From the NCBI RefSeq assembly GCF_003054225.1, contig NZ_QBKQ01000004.1, positions 104,527 to 168,526 on the forward strand: a DNA stretch of 64,000 nucleotides, in the 5' to 3' direction. Each line of letters opens with the position of its first letter. Within the stretch, counting starts at the first letter, position 1. Positions 27,699-37,206 of this stretch are shown here, in pieces. Made by a program: the position numbers and the translations under genes. Origin of the DNA: Christiangramia gaetbulicola (GTDB taxonomy: Bacteria > Bacteroidota > Bacteroidia > Flavobacteriales > Flavobacteriaceae). The notes under the pieces were generated by a model. That model made no database searches and was not told where the DNA came from. It saw only the letters and a program-made list of their open reading frames with translations.

Positions 27699-27734
27699 TT
27701 CAATTTCTCATGTAAAGCGAGCCTTTGATTTCTA

Positions 27735-27742
27735 TAAATTTG
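27735..27742 (+). promoter_or_regulatory. -7 element for the xrtF pair
   Basis: TAAATTTG matches TAnnTTTG and lies 19 bases before the xrtF TTG start. No -33 TTG is found at the right distance. Confidence 0.4.
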
Positions 27743-27761
27743 TTAAAAACCCCTCTGAAGC

Positions 27762-28310
27762 TTGCTCAGTCTAATTAAGAAATATCGTCTTGTTCTTAGA
27801 TTCATCTTTATATTTCTGGGTAGCTATTTTCTTTTCTCCAGCCTGTACAATGGGTTCCTGATTCTTTATGATACAGAGAATCCTGTACCCGATCCTTTAA
27901 CCCAGCTAGTGGCGCGTCAAAGCGGAACTGTGATGCAGGGTCTTGGCTATGAAAATGTAGAAGTGGTCATGCACTATACGGGCTTATCCATGAAATTGAT
28001 GGTGAACGATTATTTTTTAGCCGGAATCGTTGAAGGCTGTAACTCGGCAAGTATCATCATTCTTTTTACTTCTTTTATCCTCGCATTTTTTGGAAGAACC
28101 GTTTCAACCTTATTATATATCCTGGCCGGCTCAGTCATCATTTACGTGATCAATATCATAAGAATAGTCATCCTTGCGGTAAGCATTTATGAGTATCCGC
28201 AATATTCAAATATCATGCATTCCATATTTTTTCCATTGGCGATCTATGGAACGGTACTTATTCTCTGGTTGATCTGGGTTAGAATTTATTCACAATGGAA
28301 AAGACAGTAA
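27762..28310 (+). CDS. xrtF: Exosortase family protein XrtF
   Basis: The 182-residue multi-span membrane protein has the exosortase catalytic set: Cys93 in VEGCNSAS, Arg134 in NIIRIV and His153 in IMHSIF, each in or beside a membrane segment. Exosortases cut and sort proteins bearing C-terminal tripartite signals. The start must be TTG: a stop lies two codons upstream and no in-frame ATG occurs before about residue 55. The next gene, the exosortase F-associated protein, overlaps by 16 bp, which is the pairing known in flavobacteria. The cognate sorting signal is not visible in this window. Confidence 0.9.
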   Translation: MLSLIKKYRLVLRFIFIFLGSYFLFSSLYNGFLILYDTENPVPDPLTQLVARQSGTVMQGLGYENVEVVMHYTGLSMKLMVNDYFLAGIVEGCNSASIIILFTSFILAFFGRTVSTLLYILAGSVIIYVINIIRIVILAVSIYEYPQYSNIMHSIFFPLAIYGTVLILWLIWVRIYSQWKRQ

Positions 28311-28753
28311 AAAGACGTTACCGGATAGTAGAAATAGGACTTTTGGTCCTGATGCTTGCGGCTATAAGGTTTTTTGAACAGGAACTGTTCTATGATCCAT
28401 TGATTCAATTCTTTAAATCTGATTATTTACTGGGCATCATTCCGCCAATGAATATGGCTAAACTCATGATCAACCTGAGTCTTAGGTTCTGGCTGAACAC
28501 AGCTATCTCCCTTGCCATAATTTATATAAGCTTCAGAGACCTTAATATCCTGAAGTTTTCTGCCGTGCTTTATGCCGTTCTTTATGTGCTGGCAACCCTG
28601 GTATTCATCTTCCTTGTTCTTAATATTGAAAGAGAACATTACCTGGCTCTTTTTTATGTTAGACGCTTTTTAATTCATCCATTATTCCTGCTGATCTTAC
28701 TACCGGCATTTTATTATTACAGGCTGCGGGAGTTCAGAAACAAAAACGACTAA
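28295..28753 (+). CDS. Exosortase F system-associated membrane protein
   Basis: The 152-residue protein has four hydrophobic segments, begins with a basic stretch (MEKTVKRRYRIVEIG) and contains RFFEQELFYDPLIQFFKSDYL, typical of the short partner encoded next to xrtF. Its role with the exosortase is not established. It overlaps xrtF by 16 bp, so the two are translationally linked, and its stop directly abuts the stop of the convergent NmrA-like gene. Confidence 0.85.
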   Translation: MEKTVKRRYRIVEIGLLVLMLAAIRFFEQELFYDPLIQFFKSDYLLGIIPPMNMAKLMINLSLRFWLNTAISLAIIYISFRDLNILKFSAVLYAVLYVLATLVFIFLVLNIEREHYLALFYVRRFLIHPLFLLILLPAFYYYRLREFRNKND

Positions 28754-29701
28754 CTAAACTTCGATCTTAGATTTATTCTGCTCCAGCCATTGCCTGAAGT
28801 TGAGTAGCTCTGGGTTCAGTTTTTTTGTAGCATCGATATTCCTGATGGTACAGAAATACTCTTCAAATTCCGCTTTGAACTGGAACATGTTACCCAGGTC
28901 ATCTGCTCCCGGAAAATCAAAATTCCTGTAAACCTCGGGCTCTACCGCATTGTACTTAACTTTCTTGCCATAGACCTCAGAGAAAATATCGGCCATTTCT
29001 TTACCGGTAAGATGTTCACCCGCTATAGCCACAATTTTATTCTTGTAGGTGTCACCAGCCTTAAATATTCCATAGGCACATTTTCCTATGTCTTCCGCGG
29101 CAATTCCTGGAAGTTCTTTTTTATCCATCGGGAAGGTGATCGCCAGTTCGCCATCTTCACCTTTTTGTGGGCCCATCCCGAAATTGATGAAATTATCCCA
29201 GTAGAAGGAAGTAAAGAGAAGGGTGTAGGGCACTTTACTGGCTGTGAAATATTCATCTGCTTCTCCCTTGGCATCAAAATGCGGGACTTTGTATTTTTCC
29301 ATTAGAGTGGGCATACGGTCATCGTCTAAGGGAATCCATTTTCTGGTGTCTTCTAAAGTAGACCAGATCACGTGTTTTAAACCTGCTTCTTTGCCGGCTT
29401 CGGCCATATTTTTTGCTTGTTCCAGTTCTTTTTCGGGAGAGAAATGTTCCCAGAAGTTGGTCATACAAAATGCACCATAAGCTCCTTTGAAGGCCCTGAC
29501 CACACTATCTTTATTATCGATGTCTGCTTCAACTACCTCGGCGCCTAGTTTTTTTAATTCTTTGGCTTTATCAGAAGAAGGGTTCCGGGTGAGTGCTCTT
29601 ACTTTAAAACCGCCTTCAGGATCATTTAAAATAGCGCGAACCAGTCCACCTCCCTGCAATCCGGTCGCGCCTACTACGGCAATAATCTTACTATTTTCCA
29701 T
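28754..29701 (-). CDS. NmrA-like NAD(P)-binding protein
   Basis: The 315-residue protein has an N-terminal Rossmann motif VVGATGLQGGGLVRAIL, then VRALTRNPSSDKAKEL, and the GVYGAFCMTNFWEH-like segment (here AYGAFCMTNFWEH) found in NmrA and HSCARG redox-sensing proteins of the atypical SDR class. It lacks the usual YxxxK catalytic motif, consistent with a regulatory or NADPH-sensing protein. The target is unknown. It is transcribed alone, towards the xrtF pair. Confidence 0.87.
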   Translation of the reverse strand: MENSKIIAVVGATGLQGGGLVRAILNDPEGGFKVRALTRNPSSDKAKELKKLGAEVVEADIDNKDSVVRAFKGAYGAFCMTNFWEHFSPEKELEQAKNMAEAGKEAGLKHVIWSTLEDTRKWIPLDDDRMPTLMEKYKVPHFDAKGEADEYFTASKVPYTLLFTSFYWDNFINFGMGPQKGEDGELAITFPMDKKELPGIAAEDIGKCAYGIFKAGDTYKNKIVAIAGEHLTGKEMADIFSEVYGKKVKYNAVEPEVYRNFDFPGADDLGNMFQFKAEFEEYFCTIRNIDATKKLNPELLNFRQWLEQNKSKIEV

Positions 29702-29884
29702 TTTTCTATTATTGTTTAAGTTGTTGATTCACATAAATTTACGGATAATATGATTAATTTTTAAAATTGAATTTTTGAAAGATTATTCCTGAAAATCGAA
29801 ACTTAGATCCCTATGACTTCTTTAATTTTACCATCAGGTTTTAGGGTAGTTTTAGACCTGAAACTCTGATATTTAAAAAATATG

Positions 29885-29892
29885 TATTTTTG
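29885..29892 (+). promoter_or_regulatory. -7 element next to the HYC_CC_PP start
   Basis: TATTTTTG matches TAnnTTTG and ends only six bases before the GTG start at 29899. If used, the transcript would have almost no leader. Confidence 0.45.
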
Positions 29893-29898
29893 TAAGCA

Positions 29899-30291
29899 GT
29901 GAAAAAAGCTTTTCAACATATACTTTCTTTAACCATGGCCTTTTTGGTGATGCTGTCTACCATGTCTTTTACGGTAGATAAACATTTCTGCGGAAGCCAC
30001 CTGGTAGATAAAGCGGTATTCTCAAAAGCGAAGACCTGCGGTATGCAAATGAACGCTGCTGCAGAGTCACATTGCTGTACCAATGAAAAGGTTTCTGTGG
30101 AAGGTCAGGACGAACTGAAGATCTCTTTTGATTCTTTCGATTTTCATCAGCAACTATTCATTACAACTTTCACCTATACTTATTTTGAACTCTTTGAAAG
30201 CCTGCCCAAACAGGTCATTCCTTTTAAAGATTATTCCCCACCCTTACTGGTCACAGATATACAGCTGGAAGACCAGGTATTCCTTATTTGA
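29899..30291 (+). CDS. HYC_CC_PP family protein (metal-linked, secreted)
   Basis: The 130-residue protein starts at GTG and has a signal peptide (MKKAFQHILSLTMAFLVMLSTMSFTV). It then shows the three parts that name the family: HFCG at about residues 34-37, HCC near residue 59, and SPP near the C-terminus. Conserved His/Cys after the signal suggest metal binding in the periplasm or outer membrane. It lies 101 bp upstream of cusA and is regularly found beside metal efflux genes in Bacteroidota. Exact function unknown. Confidence 0.85.
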   Translation: MKKAFQHILSLTMAFLVMLSTMSFTVDKHFCGSHLVDKAVFSKAKTCGMQMNAAAESHCCTNEKVSVEGQDELKISFDSFDFHQQLFITTFTYTYFELFESLPKQVIPFKDYSPPLLVTDIQLEDQVFLI

Positions 30292-30392
30292 TAGATTTGA
30301 TTAAGGTGCTGTTCGGCTATTGCCATCGGTACCATTCTGCTATGCGTTTAGGCGAGGCCTAGGCTATTCTGAATTTTCAAATCATCAAGTAT

Positions 30393-33300
30393 ATGTTCAA
30401 TAGAATCATTAAATATTTTCTTTATAACCGGCTGGTTACGGTTTTGCTGGTGCTTTTCCTTGTAGGCTGGGGATTGGTTACTGCTCCGTTTAACTGGGAC
30501 ACCGGTTTTCTTCCTAATGATCCGATGCCGGTGGATGCCATTCCCGATATTGGTGAAAACCAGCAGATCGTGTTTACCGAATGGCCTGGTCGTTCTCCGC
30601 AAGATGTCGAAGACCAGATCACTTACCCGCTTACCAGTTCGCTGCTGGGAATCCCGGGGGTAAAATCCATCAGGAGTTCTTCCATGTTCGGTTTTTCCAG
30701 TATCTATATCATTTTCGAAGAAGATGTAGAGTTCTATTGGTCTCGTTCCCGAGTTCTTGAAAAACTAAACTCGCTTCCTGCTAATCTTCTACCTTCTGAA
30801 GTTCAGCCTTCTTTGGGGCCAGATGCCACTGCTTTAGGTCAGGTGTACTGGTATACCCTCGAAGGTCGGGACTCTGCAGGTAATGTGACCGGGGGCTGGG
30901 ATCTACACGAACTTAGGAAGGTCCAGGATTACTATGTGAAGCCCGGACTCAGCGGGACACAGGGGGTTTCTGAAGTTGCTTCGGTAGGTGGTTATGTGCA
31001 GGAATACCAAATAGATGTGAATCCTGATGCTTTAAAGGCCTTTGATATTGGTATCGATCAGGTGATGATGGCAGTTAAGAATTCCAATCGTGACGCCGGG
31101 GCCAAAACCCTTGAGGTAAATAAAGTGGAATACCTGGTTCGCGGACTGGGATATATCGAATCTATCGAGGATATAGAAAATACAGTAGTAGTAGCCAGGG
31201 ACAATAAACCGATCCTGATTAGGGATATCGCCCGGGTGCATTTAGGACCTTCGGAAAGAAGAGGCATCCTGGATAAAGGTGGTGCCGATGTTGCCGGTGG
31301 GGTTGTGGTGGCCAGATATGGTTCCAATCCATTACAGGTAATTCAAAATGTCAAGGATAAGATCAACGAGATCTCGGCGGGATTACCTTCGAAGACTCTT
31401 GAAGATGGAACAGTTTCGAAACTTACTATTGTTCCTTTTTATGACAGGACGCAGCTTATCAATGAAACCATAGGTACGCTCGAAAGTGCACTATCACATG
31501 AAATTCTGATCAGTATCATTGTGATCATCGTACTGGTCTTGAACCTGAGAGCTTCGGTATTGATCTCAAGCTTACTACCCATTGCAGTTCTAATGACCTT
31601 CATCGCAATGCGCTATTTTGGGGTAGACGCGAATGTCGTGGCTCTTTCGGGTATTGCGATCGCCATTGGGGTAATGGTAGACGTGGGGATCGTCTTTGTT
31701 GAAAATACGATTCGCTGGCTGGAAATGCCGGAAAACAAAAATGCCAGGGGTAAAAGATTACTTGAAATCATTTATAAAGCTACGGTAGAAGTGGCCCCAG
31801 CAGTAACCACTGCCTTGCTTACCACCATCGTTAGTTTTCTACCGGTCTTTTTCATGGAAAATGCCGAAGGAAAATTATTCAGGCCTTTAGCTTTTACCAA
31901 GACCTTTGCCATAGGAGCAGCTTTTATAATTGGGGTACTGGTGCTACCTATGCTCTCTTATTTCTTTTTCAACGTAAGGGTAGATAAAAAGAAAACTAAA
32001 CTGGCCTGGAACCTCAGTCTGGTTATTGGAGGGATCGTGCTGGCTTTGATGTTCAGTTTCTGGTTACCGCTGGCATTAACGCTAATTGGCTTACTGAAAC
32101 TTTTTGAAAATAGGAGCCCTGAGCTGCTTGGAAAATATTCTTCACAGATCATTATTGGAATTACCTTATTAGTGACCATCCTCTTCCTGGCTGAAGAGTG
32201 GATGCCTCTTGGCTTTGAAAAGAGCCTTTTTTCCAATTATATTTTCGTGATCATCTTAATTGGTCTTACATTGGTGCTATTACTGGCCGTGGTGAGATAT
32301 TATGAACCTATTCTTAACTGGTGTCTAACCCACAAAGCACAGTTCTTTGCGTTGCCATTAATAACCATATTACTAGGGGCGATGATCTGGTTCGGGTTTC
32401 CAAAGCTATTTGGATTTGTTGACGACGCGCTGGAGGAAGTAGGTGTGGATATTAATCAAACCAAGGTCTGGTCCGGTCTTACTCACACATTTCCCGGGGT
32501 TGGCAAGGAATTCATGCCTTCTCTTAATGAAGGTAGCTTTTTGCTGATGCCTACGACCATGCCGCACGCGGGAATAGAATATACCAAGGAGACCGTTCAA
32601 AAGCTGGATATGGCGGTGACCAATATTCCGGAAGTGGAAATTTCTGTGGGAAAACTGGGTCGTATTGAAAGTGCACTGGATCCTGCTCCTGTCTCCATGT
32701 TCGAAAATATTATCAACTATAAACCGGAATATGCGCTTAACGAGGACGGTAAACCCATGCGTTTTAAAGTTGACGATGACGATCGATTCATCCTTAGAAC
32801 CGGAGATAGCCTGTCCAATACAGATGCTATTGCAAAAAATATAAAGAGAGAAGAGTTAATTCCCGCTGAAGACGGGAAGTACTTCAGGAACTGGAGAGAT
32901 CATATCCAGAGCCCTGATGATATCTGGGATGAGATCGTAAAGAGGACCAAACTGCCCGGGGTGACTTCTGCACCAAAATTACAGCCTATAGAAACCAGGC
33001 TGGTCATGTTGCAAACGGGAATGCGGGCTCCTATGGGTATTAAGGTATATGGCCCAGATCTAAAAACAATTCAGGATTTTGGCATCCAGCTGGAAAACCT
33101 TTTGAAACAGGTGCCATCCGTAAAATCTGAAGCCGTATTTGCAGATAGGGTGGTTGGAAAACCTTACCTGGAGATCGATATAGACCGTAATGCTATTGCC
33201 AGGTATGGACTGAGCATCGAAGATGTGCAGCAAACCATCGAAACCGCTATTGGCGGGATGGAGATCACTTCTACGGTAGAGGGTAGGGAAAGATTCCCGG

Positions 33301-34235
33301 TTAGAGTCCGTTATCCGCGGGAGCTAAGGGATAATCCGGAAGCTATAAAGCGAATCCTGGTGCCAACTTCCACAGGGGCACAGGTGCCATTGGGTGAGCT
33401 GGCCGATCTGGAATATGTCCGTGGACCGCAAATGATCAAAAGTGAAGAGACCTTCCTGGTGGGATATGTATTATTCGATAAACGTGACGGCTATGCTGAA
33501 GTGAACGTGGTAAACGATGCTCAGAACTTTATTCAGGAAAAGGTAGATAATGGAGAATTGGTGGTGCCTGAAGGGGTCAATTTTAAATTTTCCGGAAATT
33601 ATGAAAACCAGGTAAGGGCTGTAAAAAGACTGTCAATTTTGATTCCGCTGTGTTTGATCATCATCTTCCTGTTACTGTATTTTCAGTTTAAGACGGTTAT
33701 AGCGTCTACCATTCATTTTTCAGGAGTCTTCGTGGCATTTGCAGGTGGATTCATCATGATCTGGCTATACGGCCAGGGATGGTTCATGGATTTCGATGTA
33801 TTCGGCACTAATATGCGAGACTTGTTCCAGATACGTGAAGTGAATTTGAGTGTGGCTGTGTGGGTCGGATTTATCGCTTTGTTCGGAATTGCTACAGATG
33901 ACGGGGTGTTAATGGGTACGTACATTCACCAGGTCTTCGAACGCAGGCAGCCGAAAACAGTGCCTGAAGTCCGCGATGCCGTACTCGAAGCCGGCAAGAA
34001 GCGGGTGCGTCCTGCTATGATGACCACAGCAGTTACCATCATTGCGCTATTCCCGGTACTTACCTCTACCGGTAAAGGATCTGATATCATGGTGCCTATG
34101 GCTATTCCGATCGTGGGAGGAATGATCATCCAGATCATGACCATATTCGTGGTGCCGGTCTTACAGGCTTTCTGGCGTGAAAGCGTGGTAAAAAGAAATT
34201 TAGAAACTAATAATGAGCCAACGAATGAAAACTAA
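30393..34235 (+). CDS. cusA: CusA/CzcA-type heavy-metal RND efflux pump, enlarged
   Basis: The 1280-residue pump is about 230 residues longer than E. coli CusA. RND hallmarks are clear: VEDQITYPLTSSLLGIPGV near the N-terminus, VALSGIAIAIGVMVDVGIVFVEN in TM4, and a C-terminal GIATDDGVLMGTYI with KKRVRPAMMTTA. Methionines matching CusA copper sites occur in FLLMPTTMP and RLVMLQTGM. Extra sequence includes three to four added hydrophobic segments around residues 535-665, a charged periplasmic expansion around 775-860 and a loop around 1125-1150. The pump drives Cu/Ag (or Zn/Co/Cd) out through a CusCBA-like channel; cusC and cusB follow with overlaps. Confidence 0.92.
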   Translation: MFNRIIKYFLYNRLVTVLLVLFLVGWGLVTAPFNWDTGFLPNDPMPVDAIPDIGENQQIVFTEWPGRSPQDVEDQITYPLTSSLLGIPGVKSIRSSSMFGFSSIYIIFEEDVEFYWSRSRVLEKLNSLPANLLPSEVQPSLGPDATALGQVYWYTLEGRDSAGNVTGGWDLHELRKVQDYYVKPGLSGTQGVSEVASVGGYVQEYQIDVNPDALKAFDIGIDQVMMAVKNSNRDAGAKTLEVNKVEYLVRGLGYIESIEDIENTVVVARDNKPILIRDIARVHLGPSERRGILDKGGADVAGGVVVARYGSNPLQVIQNVKDKINEISAGLPSKTLEDGTVSKLTIVPFYDRTQLINETIGTLESALSHEILISIIVIIVLVLNLRASVLISSLLPIAVLMTFIAMRYFGVDANVVALSGIAIAIGVMVDVGIVFVENTIRWLEMPENKNARGKRLLEIIYKATVEVAPAVTTALLTTIVSFLPVFFMENAEGKLFRPLAFTKTFAIGAAFIIGVLVLPMLSYFFFNVRVDKKKTKLAWNLSLVIGGIVLALMFSFWLPLALTLIGLLKLFENRSPELLGKYSSQIIIGITLLVTILFLAEEWMPLGFEKSLFSNYIFVIILIGLTLVLLLAVVRYYEPILNWCLTHKAQFFALPLITILLGAMIWFGFPKLFGFVDDALEEVGVDINQTKVWSGLTHTFPGVGKEFMPSLNEGSFLLMPTTMPHAGIEYTKETVQKLDMAVTNIPEVEISVGKLGRIESALDPAPVSMFENIINYKPEYALNEDGKPMRFKVDDDDRFILRTGDSLSNTDAIAKNIKREELIPAEDGKYFRNWRDHIQSPDDIWDEIVKRTKLPGVTSAPKLQPIETRLVMLQTGMRAPMGIKVYGPDLKTIQDFGIQLENLLKQVPSVKSEAVFADRVVGKPYLEIDIDRNAIARYGLSIEDVQQTIETAIGGMEITSTVEGRERFPVRVRYPRELRDNPEAIKRILVPTSTGAQVPLGELADLEYVRGPQMIKSEETFLVGYVLFDKRDGYAEVNVVNDAQNFIQEKVDNGELVVPEGVNFKFSGNYENQVRAVKRLSILIPLCLIIIFLLLYFQFKTVIASTIHFSGVFVAFAGGFIMIWLYGQGWFMDFDVFGTNMRDLFQIREVNLSVAVWVGFIALFGIATDDGVLMGTYIHQVFERRQPKTVPEVRDAVLEAGKKRVRPAMMTTAVTIIALFPVLTSTGKGSDIMVPMAIPIVGGMIIQIMTIFVVPVLQAFWRESVVKRNLETNNEPTNEN

Positions 34236-35469
34236 TCAATTTATACTCGTATTGTTTTGTTTGATGCTCTCCCTGTTTCAGGGTCAGGCTCAGCAAGTAG
34301 AAGAATATTTGCAGGTGGCTTCAGAAAATAATCCTGAAGTGAAGGCAGCATATACCAGGTTCGAGGCGGCACTACAAAAAGCTCCTCAGGTTTCTTCGCT
34401 TCCTGATCCTACATTGACCATGAGCGCATTCGGAAGGATGATAGAAACCAGGTTGGGAGCACAGGAAGCAAGATTTTCTTTAATGCAGATGTTTCCCTGG
34501 TTTGGAACCAATAAACTGAAGAAAACTTCCGCAGAGCTGATGGCCGAAGCGAAATTCCAGGATTTCCTGCAGGTTCGGGAAAATCTTTTCGTCAAAGTAA
34601 AAGCGGAATATGCCGAGATCTTCCGGATCGAAAATACTCTGAAGGTGATGCAAGAAGATCTGGAGATCCTCAATTCTTACAGGAAGCTTGCGCTGAATCG
34701 TTTTGAGGCGGGGAGTGCCCCGATGGTGAACGTGGTTAAGGTGGACATCAAAAAGGAAGAACTGCTCACGCAGATTGAATTGATGAAGGAAGAGCTGGAA
34801 ACCAAAAAAAGGCAGTTCAATATTCTGCTTAACAGGTCGCAAACAGCCATGGTTGAGGTGGGAGATAAACTGGAATATGATGCAGTAATTGGCAATATTT
34901 CCAATTTTGAAGCACATCCAAGTATCTCGGCTCTGGAATTCGAAAAGGAAGCCTTTGAGAACGAGATCGAACTTTCAAAAAAGGATGGCCTGCCTATGCT
35001 GGGGCTTGGAGTGGATTATGCGATCATTTCAAAAAGAACAGATGCCAACCCGATGGATAATGGCCAGGATGCGATCATGCCCATGTTCTCGGTGAGCCTG
35101 CCTATTTTCAGGAAAAAATATAAGGCCGCGAGACAGGAGGCCGAATTGATGGCCCAGGCTACTGAACAGGAAAAACAGGCAAAGGTCAATGAACTAAGCA
35201 GTGAGGCAGAAATGCTGAGCTATGAACTTCGAAAGGCAGAACGTTTGATCGATCTTTATGACAGGCAGATCACTTCTTCAAACCAGGCCAATAAATTACT
35301 GATCTCGGGATTCAGCAATGCCAATTCAGATTTCGAGGAGGTACTGCAAATGAACCAGGACCTTTTGATGCTGAAGATCCAGAAGATCGAGGCGCAGGTG
35401 AACGGCTATAAAGTAGCCGCCAGATTAGACTACCTATCATTTAAAAATACTACAGATGAAAACGAATAG
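34225..35469 (+). CDS. TolC-family outer-membrane channel (CusC-like)
   Basis: I prefer the ATG at 34225, inside the last codons of cusA, because it opens a clean signal peptide (MKTNQFILVLFCLMLSLFQGQAQ); an upstream in-frame ATG at 34213 adds four residues. The 414-residue protein has two TolC-type repeats of long amphipathic helices rich in Glu/Gln/Lys. It would form the outer-membrane exit duct for the CusA pump. It overlaps cusB by 14 bp, so A, C and B are co-translated. Confidence 0.9.
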   Translation: MKTNQFILVLFCLMLSLFQGQAQQVEEYLQVASENNPEVKAAYTRFEAALQKAPQVSSLPDPTLTMSAFGRMIETRLGAQEARFSLMQMFPWFGTNKLKKTSAELMAEAKFQDFLQVRENLFVKVKAEYAEIFRIENTLKVMQEDLEILNSYRKLALNRFEAGSAPMVNVVKVDIKKEELLTQIELMKEELETKKRQFNILLNRSQTAMVEVGDKLEYDAVIGNISNFEAHPSISALEFEKEAFENEIELSKKDGLPMLGLGVDYAIISKRTDANPMDNGQDAIMPMFSVSLPIFRKKYKAARQEAELMAQATEQEKQAKVNELSSEAEMLSYELRKAERLIDLYDRQITSSNQANKLLISGFSNANSDFEEVLQMNQDLLMLKIQKIEAQVNGYKVAARLDYLSFKNTTDENE

Positions 35470-37159
35470 AAAAAACATATTTCTGGCCATAGGCGTCCTG
35501 GTTTTAGGGATCTTCCTTGGCTGGTTGTTCTTCGGAGGAAATGAAACCGCCGGGGATGAGCACGATCATTCGGCAGTTTCAGAAGCCGAAATCTGGACCT
35601 GCTCTATGCATCCACAAATAAGACAGCCGGAGCCGGGACAATGTCCCATTTGCGGAATGGACCTTATCCCCCTTTCAGAAGATGAAGGAGGGCTGGATGC
35701 AGACATGTTCAGGATGAGCGAGGATGCGATGAAACTGGCGAACATCAGTACCATGACCGTTGGAGGCGGGCAGATTGGCAAAGAATTGCGGCTGAACGGA
35801 AAAGTTGTGGTAGATGAGCGTAACGACTACACCCAAACCGTGCATATTCCAGGGCGTATCGAGAAACTGATGGTGAACTTCACCGGGGAAAAGGTAAATC
35901 GAGGTCAGGGTCTGGCTACGATCTATTCCCCTCAACTGGTAACTGCCCAGGCCGAGTTATTACAGGCGCAGGAGATCAAGGAATCCCAACCGGAACTGTT
36001 TGCTGCGGCAAAGCAAAAACTAAGGAACTGGAAAATAAGTGATGCGCAGATCGACAGGATGTTGGCCGAAGGAGAGCCGATCCAGAGGTTTTCCATCCGC
36101 GCCGATGTTAGTGGCGTGGTGACAGAACTTATGGCGGAGCCCGGAGACCATCTTGAACAGGGAATGCCTATCTACCAGATCGCGAACCTGGATCAGCTTT
36201 GGATACAGTTCGACCTATATGAAAGTGACCTGAACTGGGTTGAAGAAGGCAGCACGGTTGAATATACCGTGAAATCCATTCCGGGGAAAACCTTCGAAGG
36301 AAAGATAAGTTTTGTAGATCCATTATTGAACGATAATACAAGGGTAGCCACCGCAAGGATAGAAGTGAGCAATAAGGATGGAAAATTAAAGCCGGGAATG
36401 TTCGTGAGCGGCGTAGTGGAAAATCAGCTGGGATCTACGGGCGAAGACCGTATTGTGATCCCTGAATCTGCTGTTCTATGGACCGGGGAACGTTCGGTGG
36501 TATATGTGAAAACTGAAATGGACAAAGGAGCCGGATTTGAAATGCGAGAAGTGAATCTTGGGCCCGCCCTTGCCGATTCCTATATCATAGAAAGCGGACT
36601 GAAACCGGGAGAAGAGATCGTGGTGAATGGTACTTTTACCGTGGATGCGGCCGTTCAGTTGGCGGGAAAACCAAGCATGATGAACCCGAATATCGGGAAT
36701 GAAGGTTTAGAGGTTTCAGAAGAAGAGAAATCGGTTTTACAACTGCTCTTCAGCAATTACCTGGAATTGAAGGACGCCCTGGTAAATGATGATTTTCAGA
36801 AGGCAAAAAGCGAAGGCAAAGAATTACAACAGGCAATAGACCAGGTACAGGTGGCGGCTTTAAGTGATGAGGTGAAGGCTGTGCTTAAGATCAATATTCC
36901 AAAACTTCAATCGGTTACAGATAGGCTTGTGAATGCGGCTTCCATCGATGCGGCCAGGAAAGAATTTATTAGCCTTTCCAATACCATGATTGATCTTGCC
37001 CGATCCACCAAACCTATCGACGGGATGTATATTCAGCATTGCCCCATGGCCAATAATAATCGTGGAGCAGACTGGCTTAGTTTGAGTTCAGAAGTGCGAA
37101 ATCCTTATTACGGGGAGTCTATGCTCACCTGTGGGGAGGTCACGGCAGAGATCAGGTAA
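35456..37159 (+). CDS. cusB: CusB-type RND periplasmic adaptor with N-terminal metal-binding motif and C-terminal DUF3347 domain
   Basis: The 567-residue protein has an N-terminal membrane anchor/signal, a heavy-metal-binding domain (CSMHPQIRQPEPGQCPICGM, about residues 49-69), then barrel-sandwich, alpha-hairpin and beta-barrel parts of an RND adaptor, and from about residue 427 a DUF3347 domain with HCPMAN and NPYYGESMLTCG. The two added ends are absent from E. coli CusB and probably hand Cu/Ag to the pump. The same DUF3347 domain occurs alone in the lipoprotein at 38482. Confidence 0.92.
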   Translation: MKTNRKNIFLAIGVLVLGIFLGWLFFGGNETAGDEHDHSAVSEAEIWTCSMHPQIRQPEPGQCPICGMDLIPLSEDEGGLDADMFRMSEDAMKLANISTMTVGGGQIGKELRLNGKVVVDERNDYTQTVHIPGRIEKLMVNFTGEKVNRGQGLATIYSPQLVTAQAELLQAQEIKESQPELFAAAKQKLRNWKISDAQIDRMLAEGEPIQRFSIRADVSGVVTELMAEPGDHLEQGMPIYQIANLDQLWIQFDLYESDLNWVEEGSTVEYTVKSIPGKTFEGKISFVDPLLNDNTRVATARIEVSNKDGKLKPGMFVSGVVENQLGSTGEDRIVIPESAVLWTGERSVVYVKTEMDKGAGFEMREVNLGPALADSYIIESGLKPGEEIVVNGTFTVDAAVQLAGKPSMMNPNIGNEGLEVSEEEKSVLQLLFSNYLELKDALVNDDFQKAKSEGKELQQAIDQVQVAALSDEVKAVLKINIPKLQSVTDRLVNAASIDAARKEFISLSNTMIDLARSTKPIDGMYIQHCPMANNNRGADWLSLSSEVRNPYYGESMLTCGEVTAEIR

Positions 37160-37206
37160 TATCAGTATTGTTTAAAAAAATTATAACCAACCAAAAACCA
37201 GAAATT

